From: a virus
DNA length: 64,000 bases
IMG/VR virus record: IMGVR_UViG_3300042991_001118
Span: 52,167 to 116,166 of that record
Strand: one strand, 5' to 3'
The notes beneath the pieces were generated by a model. The model did not search any database and was not told the origin of the DNA. It saw only the letters and a list, made by a program, of their open reading frames with translations. The translations under genes and the position numbers were made by a program. This document shows, piece by piece, positions 7,046 through 14,754 of this stretch (the stretch's first letter is position 1; each line of letters starts with the position of its first letter).

Positions 7046-7615
7046 TTATCCGTTTAGGATTTGCCGGATAAAATTCTGTTTCTGTCGTGATAGTAAATGT
7101 TCCAATATCTCGAAGACATCTGGTTCTATTGCATAAAGCAATTCTAGGATTCTAGCATGTGCGGATACCTGCCCAAATTCTTTATCTATTGCTTTTGGCA
7201 GAAGTATCGGACCTGGTGTATAGAGCGCGTCTACTTTGATTTCATAGCTGGTGTAAATCCATGGGAGTTTGAATTTTTTTGCTAAAATCAATTCTGGATA
7301 TTTCTCCAGGTATACATCTTTTTCATATCCAACTGGCAAGACCGTCGTCCCGATTGGAAGGATTTGCCATGTGGATTTTTTCCATTTTTTATTTTTTGCC
7401 CAGTACTGGACATGCAGAGCCTCTTTTAACAAAATCCACTCGTTATTTTTTGTACACCATTTCCCCCAATATTCAAGCCTTTCCGCCACGGTATTAAATG
7501 AAATTAAGTCTCCAATAGAAGCTACAGAGATTTTATCTTCTGTGATATTCCTGTTTTTAATAACAGAATTTACCCAATCAATCGAGCTTCCTCGTGGAAT
7601 AGAAAATCCTATCAT
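7046..7615 (-). CDS. Hypothetical protein
   Basis: A 189-aa protein, starting at MIGFSIPRG, whose ATG overlaps the upstream stop (ATGA). A longer frame would overlap that gene by 34 bases. No family is recognised. It is rich in Trp, Lys and Ile and has no transmembrane segment. The C-terminal helix (ARILELLYAIEPDVFEILEHLL) is amphipathic. As last gene of its transcription unit it is followed by a terminator. Confidence 0.55.
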   Translation of the reverse strand: MIGFSIPRGSSIDWVNSVIKNRNITEDKISVASIGDLISFNTVAERLEYWGKWCTKNNEWILLKEALHVQYWAKNKKWKKSTWQILPIGTTVLPVGYEKDVYLEKYPELILAKKFKLPWIYTSYEIKVDALYTPGPILLPKAIDKEFGQVSAHARILELLYAIEPDVFEILEHLLSRQKQNFIRQILNG

Positions 7616-8055
7616 ATCAATTTCCTTGGCCAATATTGTACACATTCATGTCCATTGGCTAAAAAACACTCCGTTGTATGGAACCTATTTAGTTTAATAG
7701 CAAAATCGATATCGTCTTTTTTTGCGATTAAATCTGGGAGAACGCCAGAAAACAAACGCTCTTCTGGCATCCTGCAATCGAAACAACGTACACATATAAA
7801 TTTTCGGAACACTACCATTTTGGATATTGGGACATCTTTGTCTAAATTTGGGACATTTTTGTCTGGAGTAGATGCCGTGGTATACCAAGCCTTCTGTGGA
7901 ATTTTGTTCCCAGACAATGCGATAATGCAGAGAATTTCATTACAAGAATCAATAAAGCCTAAATCTAGCATGGCTTTGTGTATTTCGTTAGGTTTACTGA
8001 TTGGTGATATTCCAATTTTTTTATTCAATACATGTTCGGACATGACATGCCACAT
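7612..8055 (-). CDS. Hypothetical protein with CxxC motif
   Basis: A 147-aa protein with a CVRCFDC cluster near residue 93 and further Cys and His residues near the C-terminus (HTTECFLANGHEC), which could form a zinc site. The N-terminal region is hydrophobic-helical but not a clear membrane segment. SD GAGGG precedes the ATG (MWHVMSEH); an ATG at the fifth codon is an alternative. Unknown function. Confidence 0.55.
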   Translation of the reverse strand: MWHVMSEHVLNKKIGISPISKPNEIHKAMLDLGFIDSCNEILCIIALSGNKIPQKAWYTTASTPDKNVPNLDKDVPISKMVVFRKFICVRCFDCRMPEERLFSGVLPDLIAKKDDIDFAIKLNRFHTTECFLANGHECVQYWPRKLI

Positions 8056-8059
8056 TGCC

Positions 8060-8467
8060 TTACCCTCGAAATATATCCTTTAGTCTACTTGGTGGTGATT
8101 CTTGTTCTTTTTGTTTTTGCTTGCCAGTTTCTTGTTCCGGTTGTTCGACGGTTGCGCCACTATTTAGCAACAAGAGAGAGACAATTGAGTCTAGTGAATC
8201 TTTGATTTCCTGCAAAGTCTTCATGACTTTGTCGTCTGTTTCATGTGAAAGGATGGCTGAAATAACTTTGCAAACGTATACTTTGTCCTGGCTATTGCCA
8301 TTCTTGGCATACAAAATCAATTCTGGAATTAACCCAGCCAGATCAAATCCGGTATCTTTAAGCTGTACTTTTATCCCAGTTCCATAGAGAAGTTGTAGGG
8401 CAGATTCTTTTTCATCATGCACCTGGCTAAACATCATTTCTTTCAGAAAATTTAACAAATTATCCAT
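8060..8467 (-). CDS. Hypothetical helical protein
   Basis: A 135-aa, nearly all-helical protein (MDNLLNFLKEMMF..., VMKTLQEIKDSLDSIVSLLLL) with a Gln/Glu/Lys-rich tail. No enzyme motif. It overlaps the end of the coiled-coil gene upstream by eight bases, with SD GGAG inside that gene. Together with its neighbour it may form a structural or adaptor pair downstream of the kinase; this is inference from order alone. Confidence 0.55.
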   Translation of the reverse strand: MDNLLNFLKEMMFSQVHDEKESALQLLYGTGIKVQLKDTGFDLAGLIPELILYAKNGNSQDKVYVCKVISAILSHETDDKVMKTLQEIKDSLDSIVSLLLLNSGATVEQPEQETGKQKQKEQESPPSRLKDIFRG

Positions 8468-8927
8468 TTCCGAACTCCAATATTTCCGTAAGGACTTCCT
8501 TTGATTTTTGTTTTGACTTTGGAATAGATTCCTGAGATTTGGAAATTGTATTTTCCAATACCTTCACGCTTTTCCAAAGCTGCATGATTTGCATTTCTTG
8601 TTTCACGTCTTCTGAGTTTAGATTCCCTGCCATGGATTTCAATGATTCGATAGATAGAGTTGTTTCCCTAACGGAGGATAATTCATGTCCCAATGAGGAC
8701 ACCTTTTGCTCCAATATAGAAACCCTAGAAATCAAAGCTATCACCTCCTGCGATAGCTTGTCGTTAATAATGACTTCTAGCCTTTCCCTTGTTAGGGAGT
8801 CTAGTCTTTTTAACAGTGCTTCGGATTCTGGGTCTTTGTCGCTTTTGATTTCAGTATTGAATGCCTGGAAAATTGGCTTTATGATAGTCCGCATAATCCA
8901 AACGATAATTCCTACTTTGTCCGACAT
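8460..8927 (-). CDS. Coiled-coil protein
   Basis: A 155-aa protein starting at MSDKVGIIVWIMR; the longer frame would overlap the kinase. The N-terminal VGIIVWIMRTIIKPIF is hydrophobic and could associate with a membrane. The remainder holds long heptad stretches (ALLKRLDSLTRERLEVII, ISRVSILEQKVSSLGHEL), predicting an extended coiled coil. It starts 17 bases after the protein kinase stop, and Ser/Thr-rich segments make it a plausible kinase substrate, though this is speculative. Confidence 0.6.
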   Translation of the reverse strand: MSDKVGIIVWIMRTIIKPIFQAFNTEIKSDKDPESEALLKRLDSLTRERLEVIINDKLSQEVIALISRVSILEQKVSSLGHELSSVRETTLSIESLKSMAGNLNSEDVKQEMQIMQLWKSVKVLENTISKSQESIPKSKQKSKEVLTEILEFGNG

Positions 8928-8944
8928 AAATACACCTTCCCATA

Positions 8945-9997
8945 TCACTTTGTTTCGTCCTTAATTGGGGCAAAATTTAGGACGTTTTCCTTGGCCATTT
9001 GCATTAGAAGTTCCCATTCGGCCAAATTCATGTTAAATATTTTTTTTACCTTTCCCGTGTTCCCCCCACACAGGATTAAAAAATCAGAAAATGCCCTAGC
9101 TACAGACAACGCATCTTGCGCTATGATTTTCTTTTCTTCTCCAAGATTAAATTCTGGGAATGCGTCTATAATGTCCTGAAAAAATTCGACAGTATTTCCT
9201 GGTCTTCGTTCTCTATCATCTTGCCATGCTTTTGGCAAGGTCATTAGGAGTTCTACCGGGAGATTTTCTGGGGCAAATTCATCGTCATTCGCAACCATGA
9301 AATAACATATCTTTGCGAGTGCAAAGATATCTGCTCTTTCATCGACATTCCCAGCGTCCTCCATCTGTTCTGGTGCGGCATATCCAGGCGTGCCAAGAAT
9401 TGCATTAGTCCTCGTCAGGACATTTTCTATTCCAGACATCGCTATACCGAAATCTATGAGCTTTGCCTGTCCAGATTCCGTTATGATGATATTGTCAGGT
9501 TTTAAGTCCCGATGCACGACGTTATATGAATGCAGTAGCCCGACTCCCTGCACTATTTGTTTAAATAACAACAACTTGTCTTTTAGAGACAAGGACGCAC
9601 CCTGTGTTTGTATATATTTTCTTAGGTTGCTTCCTTTGCAATACTCGCATACAAAGTAGAATGGGGATTCTCTTAAGTCATATACCAGGGGGAATGGAGG
9701 AATTCTTCCAGACAAGATTTCACTATCTGATATCGTTGCCATTATTCTAGTGCTTCTGATAAACCTTTTTTCGTTCTCTTGACTGAGGTCAGGGAGTCTA
9801 ATATTGAGAACTCTCTTTTGATTCAAAAGCATGTCTTTGTATAAAATGACTAGTTTTTCAGATCCCATTCCGAGGGTTTCTAAATACTCTCCCTGTGGTA
9901 CGCAATCCCGTATCATGGAATTTGCATACATATCGACATTCCCAGCCATGAAGAGTTTTAATTTTTCGTAAAAATTTTTGTCTTTTCTCCCCAACAT
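8945..9997 (-). CDS. Hanks-type Ser/Thr protein kinase
   Basis: A 350-aa soluble protein kinase. The catalytic loop VVHRDLKPDN (160-169, base Asp164), metal-binding IDFG (181-184), activation segment GTPGYAAPEQ (202-211) and DIFALA of helix F are all intact, so an active kinase is expected. The N-lobe is unusual. The glycine loop is LGMGSEKLV (42-50), and the beta-3 strand reads VLNIRLPDL where VAxK is expected, so the usual lysine is missing. A lysine (Lys48) sits instead in the glycine loop, as in WNK kinases. No transmembrane or PASTA domain follows; about 100 residues after the kinase core are of unknown fold. SD AGGAG precedes the ATG. It is 10 bases downstream of the FHA-GAF gene, suggesting they work together. 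Confidence 0.9.
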   Translation of the reverse strand: MLGRKDKNFYEKLKLFMAGNVDMYANSMIRDCVPQGEYLETLGMGSEKLVILYKDMLLNQKRVLNIRLPDLSQENEKRFIRSTRIMATISDSEILSGRIPPFPLVYDLRESPFYFVCEYCKGSNLRKYIQTQGASLSLKDKLLLFKQIVQGVGLLHSYNVVHRDLKPDNIIITESGQAKLIDFGIAMSGIENVLTRTNAILGTPGYAAPEQMEDAGNVDERADIFALAKICYFMVANDDEFAPENLPVELLMTLPKAWQDDRERRPGNTVEFFQDIIDAFPEFNLGEEKKIIAQDALSVARAFSDFLILCGGNTGKVKKIFNMNLAEWELLMQMAKENVLNFAPIKDETK

Positions 9998-10007
9998 AGT
10001 TCGCTCC

Positions 10008-11492
10008 TCATTTACTTGGTGTGGGGTTTTTCTTTTCTTCTATTGGTGTCCATTTACAGACAACTCCACCAGAATTTTTTAAAAGCAAATCTTTAAATTC
10101 GATTGGAGTTTTTTTCTTATCGAAATAATCTACCAAAGTTTGTGGATCCGTGGTGGACAGAACACATATCGTCTCTTCTGTTAATCCAGAAAATTGAGAT
10201 TCTGCATTGACCTTGTCTTTTATCCCAGAACCCCATTTTGCCCTAGACTCTGAATAGAACGCCGAGTTTTTATTTTTTGTTTTTAATACGATATTGCATT
10301 CTTCAAGTCCTATAAAATTGGCAGAATTTCCTAAAATAGAGACGATTCCGATAGAGCAAATAGCTTTTCCGCGAAGTTGGGGACACCAGTACGAGTCTAA
10401 TTTATGCAAAAATAATGGGCCAGAACTATAAACAAATTCTGTAGTTTGTATCAGAGAGAATAGCCCAGCGAATAGCATAAGCTGTGTTGTAAAATCTCCT
10501 CCTGTTTGGTTCTGGAAGGAACAAAAAATTAAATTATTGCTGTTGTCTACGCCTTTCTTCCCTATCGAAAAATTTTGCAATTGCTTATCAAATGCAGTAC
10601 ACGTGATATTGGTATCCACATCGAATCTTTGCAGCGATAAAATCATTGTTGCAGCTTGTTGTCTCACGGTTTCTTGATATAGCAAGACAGAGAAAACCCC
10701 TTCCATTCCGGGCATTAAGGCACTTAAAAGCAATAAGTCTTCTTGTGTTAGGGCTTCTTTGTCCTCTAATGTGTCAATGTATAGAATTCCGATAAGTGTA
10801 TCGCTATGGAACATAGGAAAGCATATGGAGCTACAAACCTTATTTTCAACAATGCTCCTGGATAGGTCGTCAGGGTCTTCGACTTCTGTTGTCGAGAATC
10901 TTTTTGCTTCTTTCGTCTCCCAAACTTGATCTAAGATATACCGTGGCGGAACGAAGTTTTGTGGTGCTTTTGCTACGATAGGTATCCATTTTTTATTATC
11001 TACACGGTATACCACGCCACGATTGATATGGAAATTTTGTTCTAGGAAGTCCAATAAAAATTTTGAAAATTGTGAAAGACTCCTGGGCATCCGGTTAAAA
11101 AAATCGCGTGACAATTTTTCTGCCACGTTCTTTTTATTGATTAGCTCCACGCCAATAGCCCGGACCTTACTTGTCTCCATTCTCCTGGTAGCCTGAGCTT
11201 CGTCTTTAAAAATTACAATGCACCCCTGTTTGGGATGCCCCAAGACAATCACGTCGTTGTGATTTATCTTTATCGTGCTACTTGGTGCGATGGATACCCC
11301 ATTGACCCAGGTGGATCCATCTAGAGTTTCCATTATGACGCTTTCTGAATCGCGTCGTATTCTCGCATGTGCTGCCGATACGTTTTTACATTTTAATCCT
11401 AATGCTTGTAGCCATTCTAGGCTAAAAATGACAGGGTCATCACCTAGTATGATATTTTTCCCTGATTCTTGCAAGACGATATATGCGGGCAT
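10008..11492 (-). CDS. FHA-GAF protein with SpoIIE-like C-terminus
   Basis: A 494-aa cytosolic signalling protein. Residues 1-100 fit an FHA domain: VSAAHARIRR (38-47), STWVNGVSI and a final DVIVLGH. The GR motif that normally contacts phosphothreonine reads GDD, so binding may be altered. Residues 115-280 fit a GAF domain (SICFPMFHSDTLIGILYID, LLSALMPGMEGVF). The last 200 residues remotely resemble the PP2C/SpoIIE fold (LMLFAGLFSLIQ, GLTEETICVLSTTD), but the metal-binding Asp positions appear lost, so it is probably not a working phosphatase. Located just upstream of the Ser/Thr kinase, it is likely its sensor or adaptor. The FHA and GAF calls are fairly firm; the C-terminal call is weak. 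Confidence 0.7.
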   Translation of the reverse strand: MPAYIVLQESGKNIILGDDPVIFSLEWLQALGLKCKNVSAAHARIRRDSESVIMETLDGSTWVNGVSIAPSSTIKINHNDVIVLGHPKQGCIVIFKDEAQATRRMETSKVRAIGVELINKKNVAEKLSRDFFNRMPRSLSQFSKFLLDFLEQNFHINRGVVYRVDNKKWIPIVAKAPQNFVPPRYILDQVWETKEAKRFSTTEVEDPDDLSRSIVENKVCSSICFPMFHSDTLIGILYIDTLEDKEALTQEDLLLLSALMPGMEGVFSVLLYQETVRQQAATMILSLQRFDVDTNITCTAFDKQLQNFSIGKKGVDNSNNLIFCSFQNQTGGDFTTQLMLFAGLFSLIQTTEFVYSSGPLFLHKLDSYWCPQLRGKAICSIGIVSILGNSANFIGLEECNIVLKTKNKNSAFYSESRAKWGSGIKDKVNAESQFSGLTEETICVLSTTDPQTLVDYFDKKKTPIEFKDLLLKNSGGVVCKWTPIEEKKNPTPSK

Positions 11493-11496
11493 GCCT

Positions 11497-12075
11497 TTAC
11501 CCCTTTCTCTTCGTCACCCAGACCTTTACTTTGTCTTCACGCTCTTCTGATGCGTTTAATTGCAAACATCTGATGACGCAAACAACAAAAACACCATGCA
11601 ACGCGATGTATTTTGTATTGTTAGACGAAAAGTCAATCCCGAATAAAATTGCGGAGAACATGAGAAGGAAAATCAACAACATGAATGTTGAAGACCACAA
11701 AACAAACATAAATCCTTTCGTCGCTACGATAAATTCGTACAACAAGGAAGCAAATTTTTTCTGCACCACAACGCAATTATCCGTACGCTTTTTTTGTTCT
11801 GTATGATTTTCCTTTTGTGTTTCTTGTGATGTTTTTGGGTTTTCCACGATAGGTTCCGGTGTTTCTTGTGATGTTTTTGGGTTTTCCACGATAGGTTCCG
11901 GTGTTTCTTGCTCTATTTTGGGATTTTCCACAATAGGTACCTGTGTTACCTTTGGTGTCCCGATTACAAATTCGTCCTGTAGTATTGGTTTTTTAAAATT
12001 CATGAGCATTGTTTGATCTACTGGGGATGTTTCACACACCGTTGATGCCGCATCATTCTTTTCTTCGTTTTGCAT
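11497..12075 (-). CDS. Membrane protein with Pro/Glu repeats
   Basis: A 192-aa protein. The N-terminal 90 residues are acidic and disordered and carry three copies of a 14-residue PIVENPK repeat. Residues about 118-165 form two hydrophobic segments (FMFVLWSSTFMLLIFLLMF and YIALHGVFVVCVI) with a short loop, followed by a basic tail (KVKVWVTKRKG). This is a hairpin topology as seen in holins or small phage membrane anchors, but the long Thr/Pro-rich arm is unusual and offers sites for the neighbouring kinase or FHA domain. SD AAAGGAG precedes the ATG. Confidence 0.65.
   Translation of the reverse strand: MQNEEKNDAASTVCETSPVDQTMLMNFKKPILQDEFVIGTPKVTQVPIVENPKIEQETPEPIVENPKTSQETPEPIVENPKTSQETQKENHTEQKKRTDNCVVVQKKFASLLYEFIVATKGFMFVLWSSTFMLLIFLLMFSAILFGIDFSSNNTKYIALHGVFVVCVIRCLQLNASEEREDKVKVWVTKRKG
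11817..11940 (-). repeat. 42-bp tandem repeat in coding sequence
   Basis: Two identical 42-bp units (from 11817 and 11859) and a third diverged unit encode the repeated PIVENPKTSQETPE-type peptide of the membrane protein. Because units are whole codons, copy number changes keep the frame. Near-identity of the first two copies suggests recent expansion by slippage or recombination. Confidence 0.8.
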
Positions 12076-12229
12076 CTAAAAACTCCTTTATTATATTCAT
12101 ACATGTCAACATATGACGGGCTGTTCCTGCTGGCTGTTGTGATATCCAGGCGCATTCTATCGGGATAAGAGCGTCTGGATATTTCATAGAAACCAGCATC
12201 TCTCGATATAAAGATGCTTCTGTGGACAT
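12053..12229 (-). CDS. Small hypothetical protein (58 aa)
   Basis: An open frame of 58 codons (MSTEASLYREMLVSMKYPDA...) exactly fills the gap between two genes: its ATG lies one base after the upstream stop, and it overlaps the next start by 23 bases. It is helical with Cys and Trp in the middle and a basic end (DAKRRKE). The next gene's SD (AAGGAG) lies inside its coding sequence. No family is recognised. Confidence 0.55.
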   Translation of the reverse strand: MSTEASLYREMLVSMKYPDALIPIECAWISQQPAGTARHMLTCMNIIKEFLDAKRRKE

Positions 12230-12230
12230 T

Positions 12231-12866
12231 TTATTGAGCCTTTAACGTCAAAGATATTCCTCTCAAGGATTCGATACCTTCCTTCACGGATAAGGAAAAA
12301 ATTTCTTGCATGGATGCGATCACTTTGTTTGAATTTTCGGATATTGCTGATGCGAATTCACGTGATGCAAAGTATTCCTTTAGCCTGGTCGAAAATCCAT
12401 TGAGTATCAAATTGACAACATTGGTCATGTCTTGAGACGCAATCATTTTTCCACCTATTGTCACAATGTTCTTTTGAGCATCTGCATCGGCTACTAGCCG
12501 TTTGAATCCAGCGTATACTCCTTCTGACACTACTCCCTTGGCATTCTCACTTGTGATTGCAGCGTTTAGAATATTGGTTATTCCCGTTTTAGAACTTTCA
12601 TCAGTTAGTAGGTTTTTCAAAACCCCTGTAATGGTTTTTTCTAAACTTCCATTCGCTACGATATTGCTCCAACCTGTTTTTAATGCGGAGCTAAATTTTT
12701 CCGTTACGGACTCTGAGGTAAGGGCAGAGACAATCGCATCCTGAAATTGGTCCACCAAATTTGATAGTCCAAGCAGGTTTTGCAAAACCTTGCTTGCATC
12801 ATTATTGGATTGGTTGGATACAGCATTGGATGCGGTATTGTTTGGAATTGTTGGAACTGTTGGCAT
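12231..12866 (-). CDS. Helical protein with imperfect repeats
   Basis: The ATG at 12864-12866 (MPTVPTIPNN) with SD AGGAG gives 211 aa; a longer open frame would run through the small membrane-protein gene upstream. After a Asn/Ser-rich start, residues 45-211 consist of repeated amphipathic helices with similar spacing (SALTSESVTEKFSSAL, LLTDESSKTGITNILN, AITSENAKGVVSEGV, MIASQDMTNVVNLIL), suggesting an elongated helical repeat protein. Function unknown. Confidence 0.6.
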   Translation of the reverse strand: MPTVPTIPNNTASNAVSNQSNNDASKVLQNLLGLSNLVDQFQDAIVSALTSESVTEKFSSALKTGWSNIVANGSLEKTITGVLKNLLTDESSKTGITNILNAAITSENAKGVVSEGVYAGFKRLVADADAQKNIVTIGGKMIASQDMTNVVNLILNGFSTRLKEYFASREFASAISENSNKVIASMQEIFSLSVKEGIESLRGISLTLKAQ

Positions 12867-12876
12867 ATTTTTTCTC

Positions 12877-13035
12877 CTATTTGAACGCAGCCCATATAAA
12901 CACTCGAACACTGAATCCAATGATCGCCGCGATTATGGGCGCAAATAACAATGACAAGACCATAAGGCTTATTATAGCCTTACAGTATTCCTCGAAAGTT
13001 TTTTCACTTTTAGCTTTTTCATTTTTGTCTTCCAT
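12877..13035 (-). CDS. Small membrane protein (52 aa)
   Basis: A 52-codon frame begins MEDKNEKAKSEKTF, a charged cytoplasmic-type end, followed by a hydrophobic stretch (IISLMVLSLLFAPIIAAIIG and beyond) long enough for one or two membrane passes. It starts three bases after the upstream stop and ends just before the SD of the next gene, so it fits the operon. A small holin- or anchor-like protein is possible, but nothing proves it. Confidence 0.6.
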   Translation of the reverse strand: MEDKNEKAKSEKTFEEYCKAIISLMVLSLLFAPIIAAIIGFSVRVFIWAAFK

Positions 13036-13038
13036 CGC

Positions 13039-13416
13039 TTAAGTTTCCTTACTGTCCTTACCTATTTTTTTCGCAGAAGTTATAACAAATTGATTATAGC
13101 TTATTTCTTCAATCTTGTCTAGTTTCTTTGTAACTTTAGACAAATTTGTATCTATTGATGACAAAACATCTAAGAGGAAAAGGCACAAAACACAAAGATA
13201 AATCAATATGCAAAGTCCAATAATACATGCGTTCCGCACAAGAAGAGTTAAACCAGCCGTTAAAACATAAAATAGCCCTACTATCAGCATTAAAATAGCC
13301 AGGACAAACAAGGCAAAGACAATCGCCCCCAAGATGCTAGATGCAGAAGAAAACTTCCGTGTTAGGAAAAAAGTTGGAGTGCATATTGTTGAATTCTTTT
13401 CATTCCTATCGTTCAT
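13039..13416 (-). CDS. Two-helix membrane protein
   Basis: A 125-aa protein, starting at the ATG that overlaps the upstream TGA (ATGA). Residues about 25-60 and 62-85 are strongly hydrophobic (ILGAIVFALFVLAILMLIVG; NACIIGLCILIYLCVLCLFL), giving two or three membrane helices. A coiled-coil tail follows (LSKVTKKLDKIEEI). Topology and size would allow a holin, but genes for an endolysin or spanins are not adjacent. Forms a membrane gene pair with the next small gene. Confidence 0.6.
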   Translation of the reverse strand: MNDRNEKNSTICTPTFFLTRKFSSASSILGAIVFALFVLAILMLIVGLFYVLTAGLTLLVRNACIIGLCILIYLCVLCLFLLDVLSSIDTNLSKVTKKLDKIEEISYNQFVITSAKKIGKDSKET

Positions 13417-14336
13417 TTTAATCTCTTTCTCGCCTTTCCATTCCATGGGTTAGCCTCTTTTGATAACCGAATTGGGCGGTATTTCATAAAACGCTTTAAA
13501 TCAGCAATCATTGAATCTTTTCCTGGAAGCTCAGATTCCCTCTTTAGCATAACGTCCTCAGAGACCACCCTGACGATTACTTTATGTACACACCTCATAA
13601 GACAAGGCGTATCGCCTCCGCGTGGCACAGTGGGCATTGTGCGCTGCGTGAAGGGTGAATGATTCACCATGTAGGTACATCCAGGACACATTCTTCCTAG
13701 TTTCTTTTCTGGATACCAAAATAGTAGGACGTTTTTAGGCAATCCTGACAGCCTTCCGGCATTGAATACAGCCTGCATATTTTTTACGTACATTTCAAGT
13801 CTTAAAGCTGGGTCAAATTTCGTTTTTTTCTCGTTGTAGGAATCTGACATGAATTTTTGCCAGAACGCAGCTTCCGTTGATACCAGATTATTGAACCACT
13901 TGGTTTCCTTAGCCGTAATCGGTATTGGTGTATCATAAAATGTTCCGGATGATTTTCGACCTAGCTCCCAGGCTTTTCTGTAATATTTATCGAATAGCCT
14001 AGAACCCCGTAGTTGGTTCAATTTAGATAGAGAATCTCTATCTAGAATTTTTATGAGAGATTTTTCAAAATCTAGTTCTAACTCGGCATATTGTTTAGCT
14101 GCGTCATTTTCTTCTTTCTGAACGAATTTTTTATATTCTTCTCCATCTTCAATACTTGGATGTCTTTTGGACATCGGTTGTCCGGCAAATGACCTGATCC
14201 CCTCCATCAAATGGAAGGATTTGCAATGTTTTAGATACGCGATGTCAAATTGTTGTCCTTCTGATATCCCAGATAATGGAGATTTACCATCGCATCCGTC
14301 CTCATGGCAGTAGATAAACATTCCAGCCTCAATCAT
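13413..14336 (-). CDS. Putative MuF-like minor head protein
   Basis: A 307-aa protein. The C-terminal part has the pattern CPGC, then HSPFTQRTMPTVPRGGDTPCLMRCVHKVIV, which resembles the zinc-binding end of phage Mu gpF-type head morphogenesis proteins. The N-terminus has its own Cys/His set (CHEDGCDG, then HCKSFH). The middle is helical. Its place two genes after the portal agrees with MuF proteins, which sit next to the portal and enter the capsid. The start has SD AAAGGGA and overlaps the previous stop by eight bases. The family call is from motif shape and position only. Confidence 0.55.
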   Translation of the reverse strand: MIEAGMFIYCHEDGCDGKSPLSGISEGQQFDIAYLKHCKSFHLMEGIRSFAGQPMSKRHPSIEDGEEYKKFVQKEENDAAKQYAELELDFEKSLIKILDRDSLSKLNQLRGSRLFDKYYRKAWELGRKSSGTFYDTPIPITAKETKWFNNLVSTEAAFWQKFMSDSYNEKKTKFDPALRLEMYVKNMQAVFNAGRLSGLPKNVLLFWYPEKKLGRMCPGCTYMVNHSPFTQRTMPTVPRGGDTPCLMRCVHKVIVRVVSEDVMLKRESELPGKDSMIADLKRFMKYRPIRLSKEANPWNGKARKRLK

Positions 14337-14754
14337 TTTTCCCTTTCTTCATGCTTTTTCTTTCGGCCTTGGATTTAACCGATCCATCGTCTAGGATATC
14401 ACAATAGTTGTAAATTGCCTTCCGGATATTTGCTCTTCCATTTGGATTTAGGTATATGTGTACCGACATACCAAATTTCTTTTCGTATCCTTTATACTTC
14501 CTGGCAGCCTGTACCGTGGCATTTGGTGCCGTTGTTTTGACTTGTAACCATCCTATTCCATGTAGGACAACGGGGTATGTCGTTCCTAATGCAAATCGTA
14601 AAGTTTCTAAGTATGTCATAATGATTTGTTGAAGTTTTTTCTTGGAATATCCCAATTTTTTCAGTTTATTGACAGTGCTATCCATAATTTCTTTTTGGCT
14701 AATCCTGGCACGAATTTGTGTAGGAATTTTTTTTTCTTTGTTATAGTCACGCAT
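14329..14754 (-). CDS. HU/IHF-like DNA-binding protein
   Basis: A 141-aa protein; the ATG at 14752-14754 has SD GGAGA and overlaps the portal stop by eight bases. Residues about 25-125 follow the HU/IHF layout: two helices (KEIMDSTVNKLKKLGYSKKKL), a strand with VVLHGIGWLQVK (compare HU VxLxGFGxFxV), a basic arm region, and a final helix (GRANIRKAIYNY). The basic, disordered ends extend it beyond the usual 90 aa. It probably bends or compacts DNA; its place between portal and MuF-like genes suggests a role in DNA packaging or as a capsid-internal DNA-binding protein. Confidence 0.55.
   Translation of the reverse strand: MRDYNKEKKIPTQIRARISQKEIMDSTVNKLKKLGYSKKKLQQIIMTYLETLRFALGTTYPVVLHGIGWLQVKTTAPNATVQAARKYKGYEKKFGMSVHIYLNPNGRANIRKAIYNYCDILDDGSVKSKAERKSMKKGKND

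Noticed and set aside
12090-12120. TTGACA and TATAAT on the minus strand before the 192-aa membrane protein gene
   Set aside because: Spacing between the boxes is only about 8 bases, and they lie inside a small coding frame.
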